The notes under the pieces were generated by a model. It made no database searches and had not been told where the DNA came from. It was given only the letters and a program-made list of their open reading frames with translations. Position numbers and translations under genes: made by a program. Positions 1 through 8,537 of a DNA stretch of 64,000 nt are shown here, one piece after another. Source of the stretch: CAZAAW01 sp964483325 (lineage in GTDB: Bacteria > Pseudomonadota > Alphaproteobacteria > Rhizobiales > Kaistiaceae); assembly GCA_964483325.1 (NCBI GenBank), contig CAZAAW010000007.1:1-64000 (forward strand), read 5' to 3'. The number at the start of each line of letters is the position of its first letter. Position 1 is the first letter of the stretch.

Positions 1-925
1 TGACGAGGTCGATGCCGGTCAGCGCCTCGGTGACCGGATGCTCGACCTGCAGGCGCGTGTTCATCTCGATGAAATAGAACTCGCCGTCCTCATAGAGGAA
101 TTCGATCGTGCCGGCGCCCGCATAGCCGAGGTCGGCAATCGCCTTGGCGACGATCGAGCCGATCCGCTCGCGGTCGGCGGCGTTGAGAGCCGGCGAGGGC
201 GATTCCTCCCAGACCTTCTGGTGCCGGCGCTGCAGCGAGCAGTCGCGTTCGCCGAGGTGAATGGCCCGGCCGGCGCCGTCGCCCATGACCTGGATTTCGA
301 TGTGGCGCGGATGCGCCAGATATTTCTCGATATAGACAGTGCCGTCGCCGAAGGCTGCCGCCGCTTCCGCCCGGGCGGTGGCGAAGGCGTTGCCGATCTC
401 GTCCTCCGACTGGGCGACCTTCATGCCGCGGCCGCCGCCGCCGGAGGCCGCCTTGATGAGGACCGGGTAGCCGATCTCGGCGGCGATGCGCTTGGCGGCG
501 GCCTCGTCGGGGACATTGCCTTCCGAGCCGGGGACGACCGGGATGCCGAGGCGCCTAGCGGTGCGCTTGGCCTCGATCTTATCGCCCATGATGCGGATAT
601 GCTCGGCGCTCGGCCCGATGAAGACCAGCTTGTGCGCCGCCAGGATCTCGGCGAAGCGGGCATTCTCCGACAGGAAGCCGTAGCCGGGATGGACGGCGTC
701 GGCGCCGGTGATCTCGCAGGCGGCGAGGAGCTGCGGAATGTTGAGATAGCTGTCGCGCGCCGCCGGCGGGCCGATGCAGACGCTCTCGTCGGCGAGGCGC
801 ACATGCATGGCGTCGGCATCGGCGGTGGAATGCACCGCGACGGTCTGGATGCCCAGCTCCTTGCAGGCGCGCAGGATACGAAGGGCGATTTCGCCGCGAT
901 TGGCGATCAGGATCTTGTTGAACAT
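1..925 (-). CDS. accC: Acetyl-CoA carboxylase, biotin carboxylase subunit (3' end outside the window)
   Basis: Carboxylates the biotin on AccB using ATP and bicarbonate, the first half of the acetyl-CoA carboxylase reaction that starts fatty acid synthesis in the cytoplasm. About 308 N-terminal residues are visible, opening with FNKILIANRGEIALRIL. The ATP-grasp glycine loop (GGGGGRGM) is present, and EMNTRLQVEHPVTE follows near the window edge. The family is about 450 residues, so the C-terminal third lies beyond position 1. The start follows the accB stop by 14 bases. Third gene of an aroQ-accB-accC operon. Identification is very secure. Confidence 0.97.
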   Translation of the reverse strand, partial: MFNKILIANRGEIALRILRACKELGIQTVAVHSTADADAMHVRLADESVCIGPPAARDSYLNIPQLLAACEITGADAVHPGYGFLSENARFAEILAAHKLVFIGPSAEHIRIMGDKIEAKRTARRLGIPVVPGSEGNVPDEAAAKRIAAEIGYPVLIKAASGGGGRGMKVAQSEDEIGNAFATARAEAAAAFGDGTVYIEKYLAHPRHIEIQVMGDGAGRAIHLGERDCSLQRRHQKVWEESPSPALNAADRERIGSIVAKAIADLGYAGAGTIEFLYEDGEFYFIEMNTRLQVEHPVTEALTGIDLV

Positions 926-939
926 CGCCGCCGGCGGGC

Positions 940-1401
940 TCACTCCACGATCATCAGCGGCTCGCCGTATTCGACCGGCTGGCCGTCATCGACGAGGATC
1001 GCCCGGATCGTGCCGGTGCGCGGCGACGGGATCTGGTTCATTGTCTTCATCGCCTCGATGATGAGAAGCGTCTGCCCCTCGCGAACCGTGTCGCCCACCT
1101 CGACATAGGGCCGCGCCGACGGTTCCGGGGCGCGATAGGCCGTGCCGACCATCGGCGACGGCACCATGCCCGGATGGTTGGCGGCCGGCGCCGCTTCGGC
1201 GGCAGCTGCCTCGACACGCGCGGCAGGGGTAGGAGCCGGCGGCGCCGCGACGACCGTCGAAGCGATCGGCGCAGGCGATCGCGCCACGCGGATGCGCAGG
1301 TCGTCCTGTTCGATTTCGATTTCGGTGAGTTCGGTCTCCCGCAGCAGGCGGGCAAGTTCGCGGATCAGTTCCTGGTCGATCGAGGAAGTTTTGTGCGTCA
1401 T
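940..1401 (-). CDS. accB: Biotin carboxyl carrier protein of acetyl-CoA carboxylase
   Basis: Carries the biotin that shuttles CO2 between AccC and the carboxyltransferase. It has 153 residues, the usual length. An N-terminal helical segment is followed by an Ala/Pro-rich linker (about residues 45-75), and then a biotinyl-lipoyl domain with the biotinylation motif EAMKTMNQI; the Lys is the modified residue. The protein ends shortly after the domain, as expected. It lies 18 bases downstream of aroQ and 14 upstream of accC, so it is probably cotranscribed with both. Confidence 0.97.
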   Translation of the reverse strand: MTHKTSSIDQELIRELARLLRETELTEIEIEQDDLRIRVARSPAPIASTVVAAPPAPTPAARVEAAAAEAAPAANHPGMVPSPMVGTAYRAPEPSARPYVEVGDTVREGQTLLIIEAMKTMNQIPSPRTGTIRAILVDDGQPVEYGEPLMIVE

Positions 1402-1419
1402 ATCCTGGTCCGTCGCCGG

Positions 1420-1854
1420 TCAGCCGCGCAGGCGCGCCAGCGCTTCCAGCGCCAGCACGTAGCCCGCCGTCCCCAGCCCGCAGATCACGCCCGAAGCGGC
1501 CGGCGATACATAGGAATGGTGGCGGAATGGTTCACGAGCGAAGATGTTGCTGAGATGGACTTCGATCAGCGGCCGATCGATGGAGCGGATCGCATCGTGC
1601 AGCGCGATGGAGGTATGCGTATAAGCGCCCGGATTGAGGACGATGCCGGCGGCATCGCCGGCTTCCTGAACCCAGTCGACAAGAATGCCTTCGTGGTTCG
1701 TCTGGCGGAAATCTATGTCGAAGCCGAGGCGTGAGCCCGCCTTGCGGCATTCCTCCTCAATATCTGCCAGCGTGCGGCTGCCGTAAACCTCGGGCTCCCG
1801 CTTGCCGAGCAGGTTGAGGTTGGGGCCGTTGAGCACGAAAACCGCGGTTGTCAT
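1420..1854 (-). CDS. aroQ: Type II 3-dehydroquinate dehydratase
   Basis: Dehydrates 3-dehydroquinate to 3-dehydroshikimate in the shikimate pathway. The protein has 144 residues, typical of the dodecameric type II enzyme. Visible signatures are NGPNLNLLGKREPEVYG at the N-terminus (with the catalytic Tyr), QTNHEG, NPGAYTHTSIALHDAI and EVHLSN (with the catalytic His). The frame stays open upstream of 1854, but the ATG chosen places the conserved FVLNGPNLNLLG block at the N-terminus as in the family. First gene of the operon with accB and accC, an arrangement common in alphaproteobacteria. Confidence 0.96.
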   Translation of the reverse strand: MTTAVFVLNGPNLNLLGKREPEVYGSRTLADIEEECRKAGSRLGFDIDFRQTNHEGILVDWVQEAGDAAGIVLNPGAYTHTSIALHDAIRSIDRPLIEVHLSNIFAREPFRHHSYVSPAASGVICGLGTAGYVLALEALARLRG

Positions 1855-2380
1855 GAGCCGACAGGCAAGAGGATTCGGGCCGACGACGCCGGCCAAAGGT
1901 GCCCGCGTTATAGGGATTACGGCGTCCGATGGCGAGGGGCGAATATCGAATCGTGGGGACGGGAAGCCGCCATACTCCCTTTGTTGACGCGCAGGCGACT
2001 GTCGGTGAGAGGGTTCACGTCGACACCTTGGCGATACTGGCGTCATGGCCGGACTTGATCCGGCATTTCCCACGCGAACACGGATGGCGCAGATAGGCCG
2101 CCGCCCCCGCCTCTCCCATTGTATGGACCGGAGACATGGTGAGCGTAGCGAGCCTAGGCGGACGGGTGAGGAGTTCGGCCCTCAGGAGTCCTGCCCCGGC
2201 GCTGCAGCGGCGTGTCGCCGGTAGTAACCCTCACCCGGAAACGCTCTGCGTTTCCGACTTCTCCCGTGGGGAGAGGTAAGGCGCTGTGTTCTTGGCATCG
2301 GCGAAATATCTTCCGGCGGCTTCCGCGGCAGGCGCTATAATGGCGGGCTTGCCGCTTCGAACGGTGTTCACGCCTCCAGC
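1855..2380. other. Intergenic region with repeat-like sequence, no gene
   Basis: About 525 bases between the divergent aroQ and MFS genes. It holds a copy of the GGCCGGA/TCCGGC hairpin repeat around 2041-2091. A second repeat-like block around 2228-2280 (CCCTCACCC ... CTCCCG-TGGGGAGAGG) has the look of a Hyphomicrobiales intergenic palindrome. Promoters for both neighbours must lie here, but I cannot place convincing -35/-10 boxes. No convincing small ORF is visible. Confidence 0.6.
2041..2091 (+). repeat. Dispersed palindromic repeat, family A (copy 1)
   Basis: The core is GTCATGGCCGGACTTGATCC, in which the arms GGCCGGA and TCCGGC can form a hairpin, followed by a CACGCGAACAC tail. The same core-plus-tail unit recurs at 19151-19190, 19236-19290, 55024-55062 and 55100-55147, always between genes. 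It resembles a REP-type element. Confidence 0.75.
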
Positions 2381-3625
2381 ATGTCTCCTGCCAGCGTTTC
2401 CTCCGGCGCGACGTCCGCCCGGTCCGTCTTCGCCAATCCCTGGGTCATCATCGTCGCCGGCTGCGTGATCGGCGCCATCGGCTTCGGGCCGCGCTCGACC
2501 ATGGGCTTCTTCCTGACGCCCATGACCACCGACAATGGCTGGAGCCGGGAGACCTTTTCCTTCGCCATCGCCCTGCAGAATCTCATCTGGGGTCTGGCAC
2601 TGCCCTTCGTCGGCATGCTCGCCGACCGGCTCGGCACGGCGCGCGTGCTGGCCGGTGGTGCGCTCGTTTATGCGCTCGGGCTGGCCCTGATGGCGCTGAC
2701 GACCGACGCCTTCATCCTGCAGATCACCGCCGGGCTTCTCGTCGGCCTCGGGGTCGCCGGCTCCGCCTTCACGCTGGTGCTGGCGGCCTTTGCGCGCCTG
2801 CTGCCGGCGCATCTGCGGCCGCTCGCCTACGGGCTCGGCACGGCTGCCGGCTCGTTCGGCCAGTTCCTGTTCGCGCCGATCGGCCAGGGCCTGATCCAGT
2901 CGCAGGGCTGGCAGACGGCGCTGTTCGTCATGGCGGCGACGCTGCTGGTGGTGCCGCTGCTCGCCTTCGTCGTGCGCGGCCGGCCGTATGCCGCGCCGCT
3001 CGCCGGGCATGCCGACCAGACGATCCGCCACGCCCTGCGCGAGGCTTTCCGGCATCCCTCCTATCTGCTGCTCGTCTCCGGCTTTTTCGTCTGCGGCTTC
3101 CAGCTCGGCTTCGTGACGGCGCATCTGCCGCCCTATCTCAACGACATCGGCATTGCGCCGAAATGGGGCGGCCTCGCCATTGCGCTGATCGGCCTCTTCA
3201 ACATCGCCGGCTCGATTGCCGCCGGCACGCTGTCGGAGCGCTTCGCCAAGCGCCGCTTCCTCAGCCTGATCTACCTGTCGCGGGCGGTCGTCATCGCCGC
3301 GTTCCTGCTGCTGCCGCCGAGCGTGCCGTCGGTCCTCGTCTTCGCGTCGCTGATCGGCTTCACCTGGCTGTCGACGGTGCCGCTGACGCAGAGCCTTGTC
3401 GGCGTCATGTTCGGCATGCGCTATCTGGCGACGCTCTACGGCTTCGTCTTCCTGTCGCATCAGGTCGGATCGTTCATCGCCGTCTGGCTCGGCGGCCGCC
3501 TTTACGACACCACCGGCTCGTATGACGTCATCTGGTGGCTGTCGGTAGCGCTTGGCATCTTCGCGGCGCTCATTCACCTGCCGATCCGCGAGCAGCCGAT
3601 GGCGCGGCTGGCGCCGGCGGCATAG
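2381..3625 (+). CDS. MFS transporter
   Basis: A 414-residue major facilitator with about twelve hydrophobic segments. The N-terminal half has the loop 2-3 motif region FVGMLADRLGTARVL (a variant of the MFS G-x-x-x-D-R signature), and the second half repeats it at GTLSERFAKRRFL. The N-terminal segment GCVIGAIGFGPRSTMGFFLTP resembles the monocarboxylate/oxalate-formate antiporter branch (UhpC/OxlT-like); the substrate cannot be read from sequence. It is followed 30 bases later by the AcuI-like reductase on the same strand, so a carboxylate or acyl substrate is possible, but this is inference. Confidence 0.88.
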   Translation: MSPASVSSGATSARSVFANPWVIIVAGCVIGAIGFGPRSTMGFFLTPMTTDNGWSRETFSFAIALQNLIWGLALPFVGMLADRLGTARVLAGGALVYALGLALMALTTDAFILQITAGLLVGLGVAGSAFTLVLAAFARLLPAHLRPLAYGLGTAAGSFGQFLFAPIGQGLIQSQGWQTALFVMAATLLVVPLLAFVVRGRPYAAPLAGHADQTIRHALREAFRHPSYLLLVSGFFVCGFQLGFVTAHLPPYLNDIGIAPKWGGLAIALIGLFNIAGSIAAGTLSERFAKRRFLSLIYLSRAVVIAAFLLLPPSVPSVLVFASLIGFTWLSTVPLTQSLVGVMFGMRYLATLYGFVFLSHQVGSFIAVWLGGRLYDTTGSYDVIWWLSVALGIFAALIHLPIREQPMARLAPAA

Positions 3626-3655
3626 CCGGCCACACAGCCCGTGTTAAGAGAGGGC

Positions 3656-4648
3656 ATGGATAGATTTCCCGCCCTCCTCATCCGCCGCGACGATGCCGGC
3701 GCCCAGTCGGTCGAGACGACGGAGCTGACGCCGGGCGACCTGATGCCCGGCAACGTGCTGGTCCGCGTCGCCTGGTCGACCGTCAACTACAAGGACGGCC
3801 TCGCCATCACCGGCACGGCGCCGGTGGTGCGGCGTTTCCCGATGATCCCCGGCATCGATTTCTCCGGCATCGTCGAGCGGTCCGAGCATCCCGACTACCG
3901 GCCGGGCGATGCCGTCATCCTCAATGGCTGGGGTGTCGGCGAGGTGCATTACGGCGCCTATGCCGGGCTGGCCCAGGTGGACGGCGACTGGCTTGTGCCG
4001 CTGCCGGCCGGGCTGTCGCTCCGCCAGGCCATGGCGATCGGCACGGCCGGCTATACGGCGATGCTGTCGGTGCTGGCGCTGGAGCGCGCCGGGCTGTCGC
4101 CCGAGCAGGGGCCGGCGGTCGTTACCGGCGCCGCCGGCGGCGTCGGCTCGGTCGCCGTGGCACTGCTGGCGAGGCTCGGCTGGCAGGTGAGCGCCGTCAC
4201 CGGCCGCCCCGCCGAGGCGGACTATCTCCGCCGCCTCGGCGCTGCCGAGATCGTCGCGCGGGCCGAGCTTGCCGCGCCGCCGCGTCCGCTCGGCAAGGAA
4301 CGCTGGGCCGCCGGCATCGATGCGGTCGGCGGCACTGTGCTCGCCAACCTCCTGTCGATGACCCGGCGCGGCGGCGCCGTCGCCGCCTGCGGCAATGCCG
4401 GCGGGCTCGACCTGCCGGCCAGCGTCGCGCCCTTCATCCTGCGCGGCATTTCGCTGCTCGGCATCGATTCGGTCATGGCGCCGAAGGCGCGCCGTCTCGA
4501 AGCCTGGCAGCGCCTTGCCGCCGGGCTCGATCCGGCGCTGCTCGACGCCATGACGGCGGAGATCGGCCTTGCCGACGTGGTCGATGCGGCACGGCGGATC
4601 GTTGCCGGCGGCGTCCGCGGCCGGCTGGTGGTGCGGGTCGGCGGCTAA
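3656..4648 (+). CDS. acuI: YhdH/AcuI-family NADPH-dependent acryloyl-CoA reductase
   Basis: A medium-chain dehydrogenase/reductase of 330 residues, matching the AcuI/YhdH family length. Members reduce acryloyl-CoA to propionyl-CoA with NADPH, detoxifying acrylate. Evidence is the GroES-like N-terminus (VAWSTVNYKDGLAITG), the FPMIPGIDFSGIVE block and the Rossmann signature VTGAAGGVGSVAVAL. The ATG at 3656 is preferred over an in-frame GTG at 3641 because AAGAGAGG lies just before it. It overlaps the convergent DUF3096 gene by four bases. The exact substrate is inferred from family membership. Confidence 0.88.
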   Translation: MDRFPALLIRRDDAGAQSVETTELTPGDLMPGNVLVRVAWSTVNYKDGLAITGTAPVVRRFPMIPGIDFSGIVERSEHPDYRPGDAVILNGWGVGEVHYGAYAGLAQVDGDWLVPLPAGLSLRQAMAIGTAGYTAMLSVLALERAGLSPEQGPAVVTGAAGGVGSVAVALLARLGWQVSAVTGRPAEADYLRRLGAAEIVARAELAAPPRPLGKERWAAGIDAVGGTVLANLLSMTRRGGAVAACGNAGGLDLPASVAPFILRGISLLGIDSVMAPKARRLEAWQRLAAGLDPALLDAMTAEIGLADVVDAARRIVAGGVRGRLVVRVGG

Positions 4649-4782
4649 TGAACGAGGCCGAGAATGCCGACGACGATGAGGTAGAGGGCGACGATGTAAT
4701 TGAGGAGCCGCGGCATCACCAGGATGAGGATGCCGGCGACCAGCGCAACGATCGGCTGCAGGGTGGGAATGCTGATATCCAT
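4645..4782 (-). CDS. DUF3096 small membrane protein
   Basis: A 45-residue protein, almost entirely hydrophobic: an N-terminal ISIPTLQPIVALVAGILILV segment, a short RLLNYIVALYLIVVGILGL hairpin and a final VH. This matches the DUF3096 family in size and pattern (a tiny two-helix membrane protein of unknown role). The ATG is chosen over an upstream in-frame one because the family begins right at the hydrophobic stretch. The stop overlaps the acuI stop by four bases. It is divergent from the PRC-barrel gene. Confidence 0.75.
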   Translation of the reverse strand: MDISIPTLQPIVALVAGILILVMPRLLNYIVALYLIVVGILGLVH

Positions 4783-4851
4783 GAGTGGCTCCCGTTCGAA
4801 TCGCGCCGACTCTAGCCAGCCCGACAAGGCAGAGATGCGGCGGCGCGAGCG

Positions 4852-4876
4852 GGAACTCAGGTTCGGCCGGCCCGTT
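4852..4876 (+). promoter_or_regulatory. EcfG-type general stress promoter
   Basis: GGAAC at 4852-4856 and CGTT at 4873-4876 are separated by exactly 16 bases, the consensus of the alphaproteobacterial stress sigma factor EcfG. It ends 32 bases before the ATG of the PRC-barrel gene and points at it. Matching elements occur before two other genes in this window (11938-11962 and 16262-16286, both minus strand). Confidence 0.75.
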
Positions 4877-4908
4877 AATCCTCCATCTGAAGCTATGGAG
4901 GCACAGCC

Positions 4909-5313
4909 ATGCCGATCAACTCAGTCGACAGCAATGTCGCGGCGACTGGCCGCGGCAACGTCACCGAAACCTTCGCCCTGATCGCCAGCGACAAGGTCGA
5001 GGGAACCGCCGTCTACGATATGGAAGGCCGGCATATCGGCAAGATCGAGCGCGTCATGCTCGACAAGCGCAGCGGCCAGGTCGCCTACGCTGTCCTGACC
5101 TTCGGCGGCTTCCTCGGCATGGGTAAGGACTATTACCCGCTGCCGTGGGCATCGCTGACCTATAACGAGGATCTCGGCGGCTACGAGATCGACATCAGCG
5201 AAGAGCAGATCAAGGGCGCTCCGAAATACGCCGAAGATACCTGGGACTGGGCCAGCCAGGACGCCGCCCGTCGGCTGCACGACTATTACGGCGTGCCGCC
5301 GACCTGGTACTGA
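4909..5313 (+). CDS. PRC-barrel domain protein, stress-associated
   Basis: A 134-residue protein with one PRC-barrel domain (about residues 24-95): LIASDKVEGTAVYDMEGRHI followed by the GKIERVMLDKRSGQVAYAVL strand pair and FGGFLGMGKDYYPLPW. The C-terminal tail is acidic/aromatic and ends PPTWY. PRC-barrel proteins of this size are frequent in rhizobial general stress regulons; their molecular function is not settled. There is no signal peptide or membrane segment. It is preceded by an EcfG-type promoter and followed by a clear terminator, so it is probably monocistronic. Confidence 0.88.
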   Translation: MPINSVDSNVAATGRGNVTETFALIASDKVEGTAVYDMEGRHIGKIERVMLDKRSGQVAYAVLTFGGFLGMGKDYYPLPWASLTYNEDLGGYEIDISEEQIKGAPKYAEDTWDWASQDAARRLHDYYGVPPTWY

Positions 5314-5334
5314 GCCGCGACCGGTTCCGGCCAG

Positions 5335-5362
5335 AAAGGGCGCCCACGGGGCGCCCTTTCTT
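5335..5362. terminator. Bidirectional rho-independent terminator
   Basis: Perfect 11-bp stem AAAGGGCGCCC / GGGCGCCCTTT with a three-base loop, followed by TCTTT on the plus strand; the A-rich side serves the minus strand. It lies between the convergent PRC-barrel and glyS genes and can stop both. Confidence 0.88.
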
Positions 5363-5366
5363 TGAT

Positions 5367-7490
5367 TCAGCCCTCGACGCGCGAGAAGTCGGCGACCGTC
5401 AGCGTCGCTTCACGGATGCGGTTGAGCAGCCGCAGGCGGTTGGCGCGCACGGCCGGCGCCTCGGCATTCACCAGCACCTGTTCGAAGAAGGCGTCCACCG
5501 GAGCGCGCAGGCTCGCCAGGACTGCCATGGCTCCGGCGAAATCCTCGTTGGCGACGGCCGCCGCAGCCGTCGGCGCCGCCACGTCGATATGCGCCGCCAG
5601 GCCGATCTCGGCCGGGTCGCTGAGGAGGCCTGCATCGACGGCACCGGCGAAGCTGTCGCCCTTCTTCTCTTCGGCGCGCAGGATGTTGGCGGCGCGGCGA
5701 TAGCCGGCGAGGAGGTGTCTGCCGTCCTCCGTATCGAGAAACTTGCCCAGCGCCTCGACCCGGCGAGTGATCTGCAGGAGGTCGTCCTGGCGGCCGAGCG
5801 CGAACACCGCGTCGACGAGATCATGCCGCGCGCCCTGTTCGCGAAGCTGCACCTTGAGGCGGTCGGCGAAGAAGGCCAGGAGGTCGGGAACGAGGTCGTC
5901 GAGGCTCACAGCCTTGGCGGCGCTGTGGCGCTGGTAAGCCGCCTCGATGAACGGCGCCAGCCGCACTTGAATGCCGTTCTCCAGCACGATGCGGATGACG
6001 CCGAGCGCCGCGCGGCGGAGCGCATAAGGGTCCTTCGAGCCCGTCGGCTTCTCGTCGATCGCCCAGAAGCCGACAAGGATGTCGAGCTTGTCGGCCAGCG
6101 CCACGGCGATCGCCACCGGATCGGCCGGCACCCGGTCGCCCGGTCCCTGAGGCTTGTAATGGTCCTCGACGGCGACGGCGACCGACGGATCTTCGCCCTG
6201 CGCCGCCGCATAGTAACGGCCCATCAGGCCCTGCAACTCGGGGAATTCGCCGACCATCTCTGTGACCAGGTCGGCCTTGGCGAGCAGGGCGGCGCGGGCT
6301 GCCTTGTCCGGATCGGCGCCGACCAGCGGGGCGATCTCGGTGGCGAGAAAGGCGAGGCGGTCGATGCGCTCGCCCTGCGTGCCCAGCTTCTCGTGGAAGA
6401 CGATGTTCTGGTCGCGCAGCTTCTGCAGCCGCTGGTCGAGCGGTTTCAGGTCGCCGCGGTCGCGGAAGCCGGGCAGGGGGGCGAGGTCGGTGTTCCAGAA
6501 ATGGCGCGCATCGGCGAGGCGCGAGCGGATGACGCGCTCATTGCCGGCGACGATCTCGCGGCCGCCGTCCGCTGCCTCGATATTGGCGACGAGAATGAAG
6601 CGGTTGGCGAGGCCGCCGTCGGCCTGGCGCAGCACGAAGCACTTCTGGTTGACGCGGATCGTGGTGCGGATGACCTCCGGCGGGATCGCCAGGAAGGCTT
6701 CCTCGAACGCGCCGACGAGCACCACCGGCCATTCCGCCAGGCCGGCCACCTCTTCCAGCAGCCCCTCGTCCTCCACCAGCGTCAGGCCGAGCGCCAGCGC
6801 CCGGTCGCGCGCGTCGTGCAGGATGATGTCCTTGCGCCGGTCGGCGTCGAGCACCACGCGCGCCGTCTCCAGCGCCGGCTGATAGTCGGCGAAGCGGCGG
6901 ATGCGGATCGGTCCGGGCGCCATGAAGCGATGACCGTAGGTGACGTTGCCCGCCGCGAGGCCGTCGATGGTGAAGTCCACCACCTCCGGTTCCTCGGCGC
7001 CGGGGTCGAGCGTGCACAGGATCGCCTGCAGCGGCCGCACCCAGCGCAGCGTCCCGGTCCCCCAGCGCATCGATTTGGGCCAGGGAAAATCGCGCACGAT
7101 CTGCGGTATGGCGGCGGCGATGACGTCGCGGGCGGTCTGTCCCGGCCTTTCGATGACGGCGACGTAGAAGTCGCCTTTCTTGGGATCGGACTGCACGCCG
7201 GCCTGGTCGAGCGATGCGAGGCCGGCGCTCTTGAGGAAACCGGCGACGGCGCCTTCCGGCGCACCGACGCGCGGGCCCTTGCGCTCCTCGCGGGTCGGCG
7301 GCGCCTCGGCGGGAATGCCGTGCACCGCCAGCGCCAGCCGCCGCGGCGTCGCGAAGGCCTTGGCGCCGTCATAGGTGAGGCCGGCATCGACGAGGGCACC
7401 GGTCACCAGCCGGCGCAGGTCGTCGGCGGCGCGCCGCTGCATGCGGGCGGGGATTTCTTCGGAGAACAGCTCGAGGAGGAGATCAGGCAT
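5367..7490 (-). CDS. glyS: Glycine-tRNA ligase beta subunit
   Basis: The beta chain of the alpha2beta2 bacterial glycyl-tRNA synthetase, needed for tRNA(Gly) binding. It has 707 residues, the usual length. The N-terminus reads PDLLLELFSEEIPARMQ, the family hallmark. Other conserved blocks are the WPKSMRWG segment, YGHRFMAP and PYALRRAALGVIRI near the C-terminal DALR-like region. The ATG is chosen at that hallmark; an in-frame ATG 18 codons upstream is not supported. The usual partner glyQ is not adjacent: the next gene upstream is a divergent VOC gene, so glyQ must lie elsewhere. Confidence 0.96.
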   Translation of the reverse strand: MPDLLLELFSEEIPARMQRRAADDLRRLVTGALVDAGLTYDGAKAFATPRRLALAVHGIPAEAPPTREERKGPRVGAPEGAVAGFLKSAGLASLDQAGVQSDPKKGDFYVAVIERPGQTARDVIAAAIPQIVRDFPWPKSMRWGTGTLRWVRPLQAILCTLDPGAEEPEVVDFTIDGLAAGNVTYGHRFMAPGPIRIRRFADYQPALETARVVLDADRRKDIILHDARDRALALGLTLVEDEGLLEEVAGLAEWPVVLVGAFEEAFLAIPPEVIRTTIRVNQKCFVLRQADGGLANRFILVANIEAADGGREIVAGNERVIRSRLADARHFWNTDLAPLPGFRDRGDLKPLDQRLQKLRDQNIVFHEKLGTQGERIDRLAFLATEIAPLVGADPDKAARAALLAKADLVTEMVGEFPELQGLMGRYYAAAQGEDPSVAVAVEDHYKPQGPGDRVPADPVAIAVALADKLDILVGFWAIDEKPTGSKDPYALRRAALGVIRIVLENGIQVRLAPFIEAAYQRHSAAKAVSLDDLVPDLLAFFADRLKVQLREQGARHDLVDAVFALGRQDDLLQITRRVEALGKFLDTEDGRHLLAGYRRAANILRAEEKKGDSFAGAVDAGLLSDPAEIGLAAHIDVAAPTAAAAVANEDFAGAMAVLASLRAPVDAFFEQVLVNAEAPAVRANRLRLLNRIREATLTVADFSRVEG

Positions 7491-7594
7491 GGTCGGGCTC
7501 AGGCATGGCCTGCCGTGCTTATTCGGTTCCGCTGTTCCTGTCACGGCCCGGCAGCGGCTATGCTTGCCGCTGCCATCCTGGGGGACAGCCGCCG

Positions 7595-7969
7595 ATGCGT
7601 TTCGACCACATCAATATTCGTCCGCGCGATATGGAAGCGGCGCGCGATTTTCTCGTCGCCGTTCTCGATGTGCGCGTCGGGTGGCGGCCGCCCTTCGACT
7701 ATCCCGGCTACTGGCTCTATGACGCCGACGACCGCCCGGTGATCCATATCCAGCCGCCGGGGGAGGGCGACGGCGGCGAACAGCCGCTGCTCAATCATTT
7801 CGCCTTCGCCTTCTACGACTACGAGCGCAAGCTCGCCGAGCTGGAGGCGGTGGGCTATCCCCTCAAGCTCTCGGCCATACCCGGCACCGGCATCCGGCAG
7901 ATCTTCGTCACCGGTCCGGAAGGCCTGCGCGTCGAGCTCCAGGCGGCAGCCGAACCCCTGCCGGGATAA
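7595..7969 (+). CDS. VOC (glyoxalase/dioxygenase-fold) family protein
   Basis: A 124-residue protein with the beta-alpha-beta-beta-beta repeats of the vicinal oxygen chelate fold. Potential metal ligands are the His of FDHINIR, the His of LLNHFAF and the Glu of LRVELQ. Such small proteins can be isomerases, lyases or binding proteins; no specific substrate can be assigned. A good ribosome site (GGGGGA) precedes the ATG. The last 62 bases overlap, in antisense, the end of the TetR gene, an unusually long convergent overlap. Confidence 0.85.
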   Translation: MRFDHINIRPRDMEAARDFLVAVLDVRVGWRPPFDYPGYWLYDADDRPVIHIQPPGEGDGGEQPLLNHFAFAFYDYERKLAELEAVGYPLKLSAIPGTGIRQIFVTGPEGLRVELQAAAEPLPG

Positions 7970-8537
7970 GCGCTTCGCCCTCCCGGCGCAGCCCGTCGGC
8001 AAAGAGCCGCACCATGCGCAGGAAGGAATCCTCGACATCGAGCGGCAGGCCGAAGCCGCCGGCGGCGTCGAGCGACAGAAACCCGTGCAGGATGGCACGC
8101 AGCCCGCGGGTGGCATGCAGGGCATCGGCCCCGGCGAGCCTGTAGCCGCGCAGCACGGCCAGCACCGTCTCGACAGTCTCCTCGCCGGCCTTCGCCCAGC
8201 CGCTGCCGTCGGCCGGCGGCGCCCGCAGCGAGGCGGCGTAGAGCCCCGGGTGCTGATGCGCGAAATCCCAATAGGCGCGGGCGAGGGCCAGCAGCGCGTC
8301 GTTGCCGGCGAGGCCGGCCGTGGCACGCAGCAGGCGGCGGTTGGTCTCTTCGACGCCGCGCTGGGCCATGCTGTCGAGGATCTCGCCGAGGCCGGCGACA
8401 TGCTTGTAGAGCGACGGCGGGCGGACGCCGAGCCTCTGCGCCAGCGCCGTCGGCGTCACCGCCGCCAGCCCCTCGGCATCGGCGAGGGCGATGGCCTCGC
8501 GCAGAATCGTCTCCGGCGTCAGTCCGGCGCGCGGCAT
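7908..8537 (-). CDS. TetR/AcrR-family transcriptional regulator
   Basis: A 209-residue repressor-type protein. The N-terminal helix-turn-helix is clear: LTPETILREAIALADAEG, then LAQRLGVRPPSLYKHVAG as the recognition segment. The C-terminal ligand domain resembles the WHG type (RGYRLAGADALHATRGLRAI). The start overlaps the stop of the upstream alpha/beta hydrolase by one base (TGATG), so the two are translationally coupled. The regulator probably controls its own operon through the dyad at 9443-9463. Its 3' end overlaps the convergent VOC gene. Confidence 0.9.
   Translation of the reverse strand: MPRAGLTPETILREAIALADAEGLAAVTPTALAQRLGVRPPSLYKHVAGLGEILDSMAQRGVEETNRRLLRATAGLAGNDALLALARAYWDFAHQHPGLYAASLRAPPADGSGWAKAGEETVETVLAVLRGYRLAGADALHATRGLRAILHGFLSLDAAGGFGLPLDVEDSFLRMVRLFADGLRREGEALIPAGVRLPPGARRAGLPDR

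Noticed and set aside
2231..3577. Long open frame antisense to the MFS gene
   Set aside because: Translation is rich in Arg, Gly, Glu and Asp without any recognisable fold; it mirrors codon bias of the opposite gene.
5589..7742. A 717-codon open frame antisense to glyS
   Set aside because: The minus strand encodes a clear GlyS; the plus-strand translation is charged low-complexity sequence typical of high-GC shadows.
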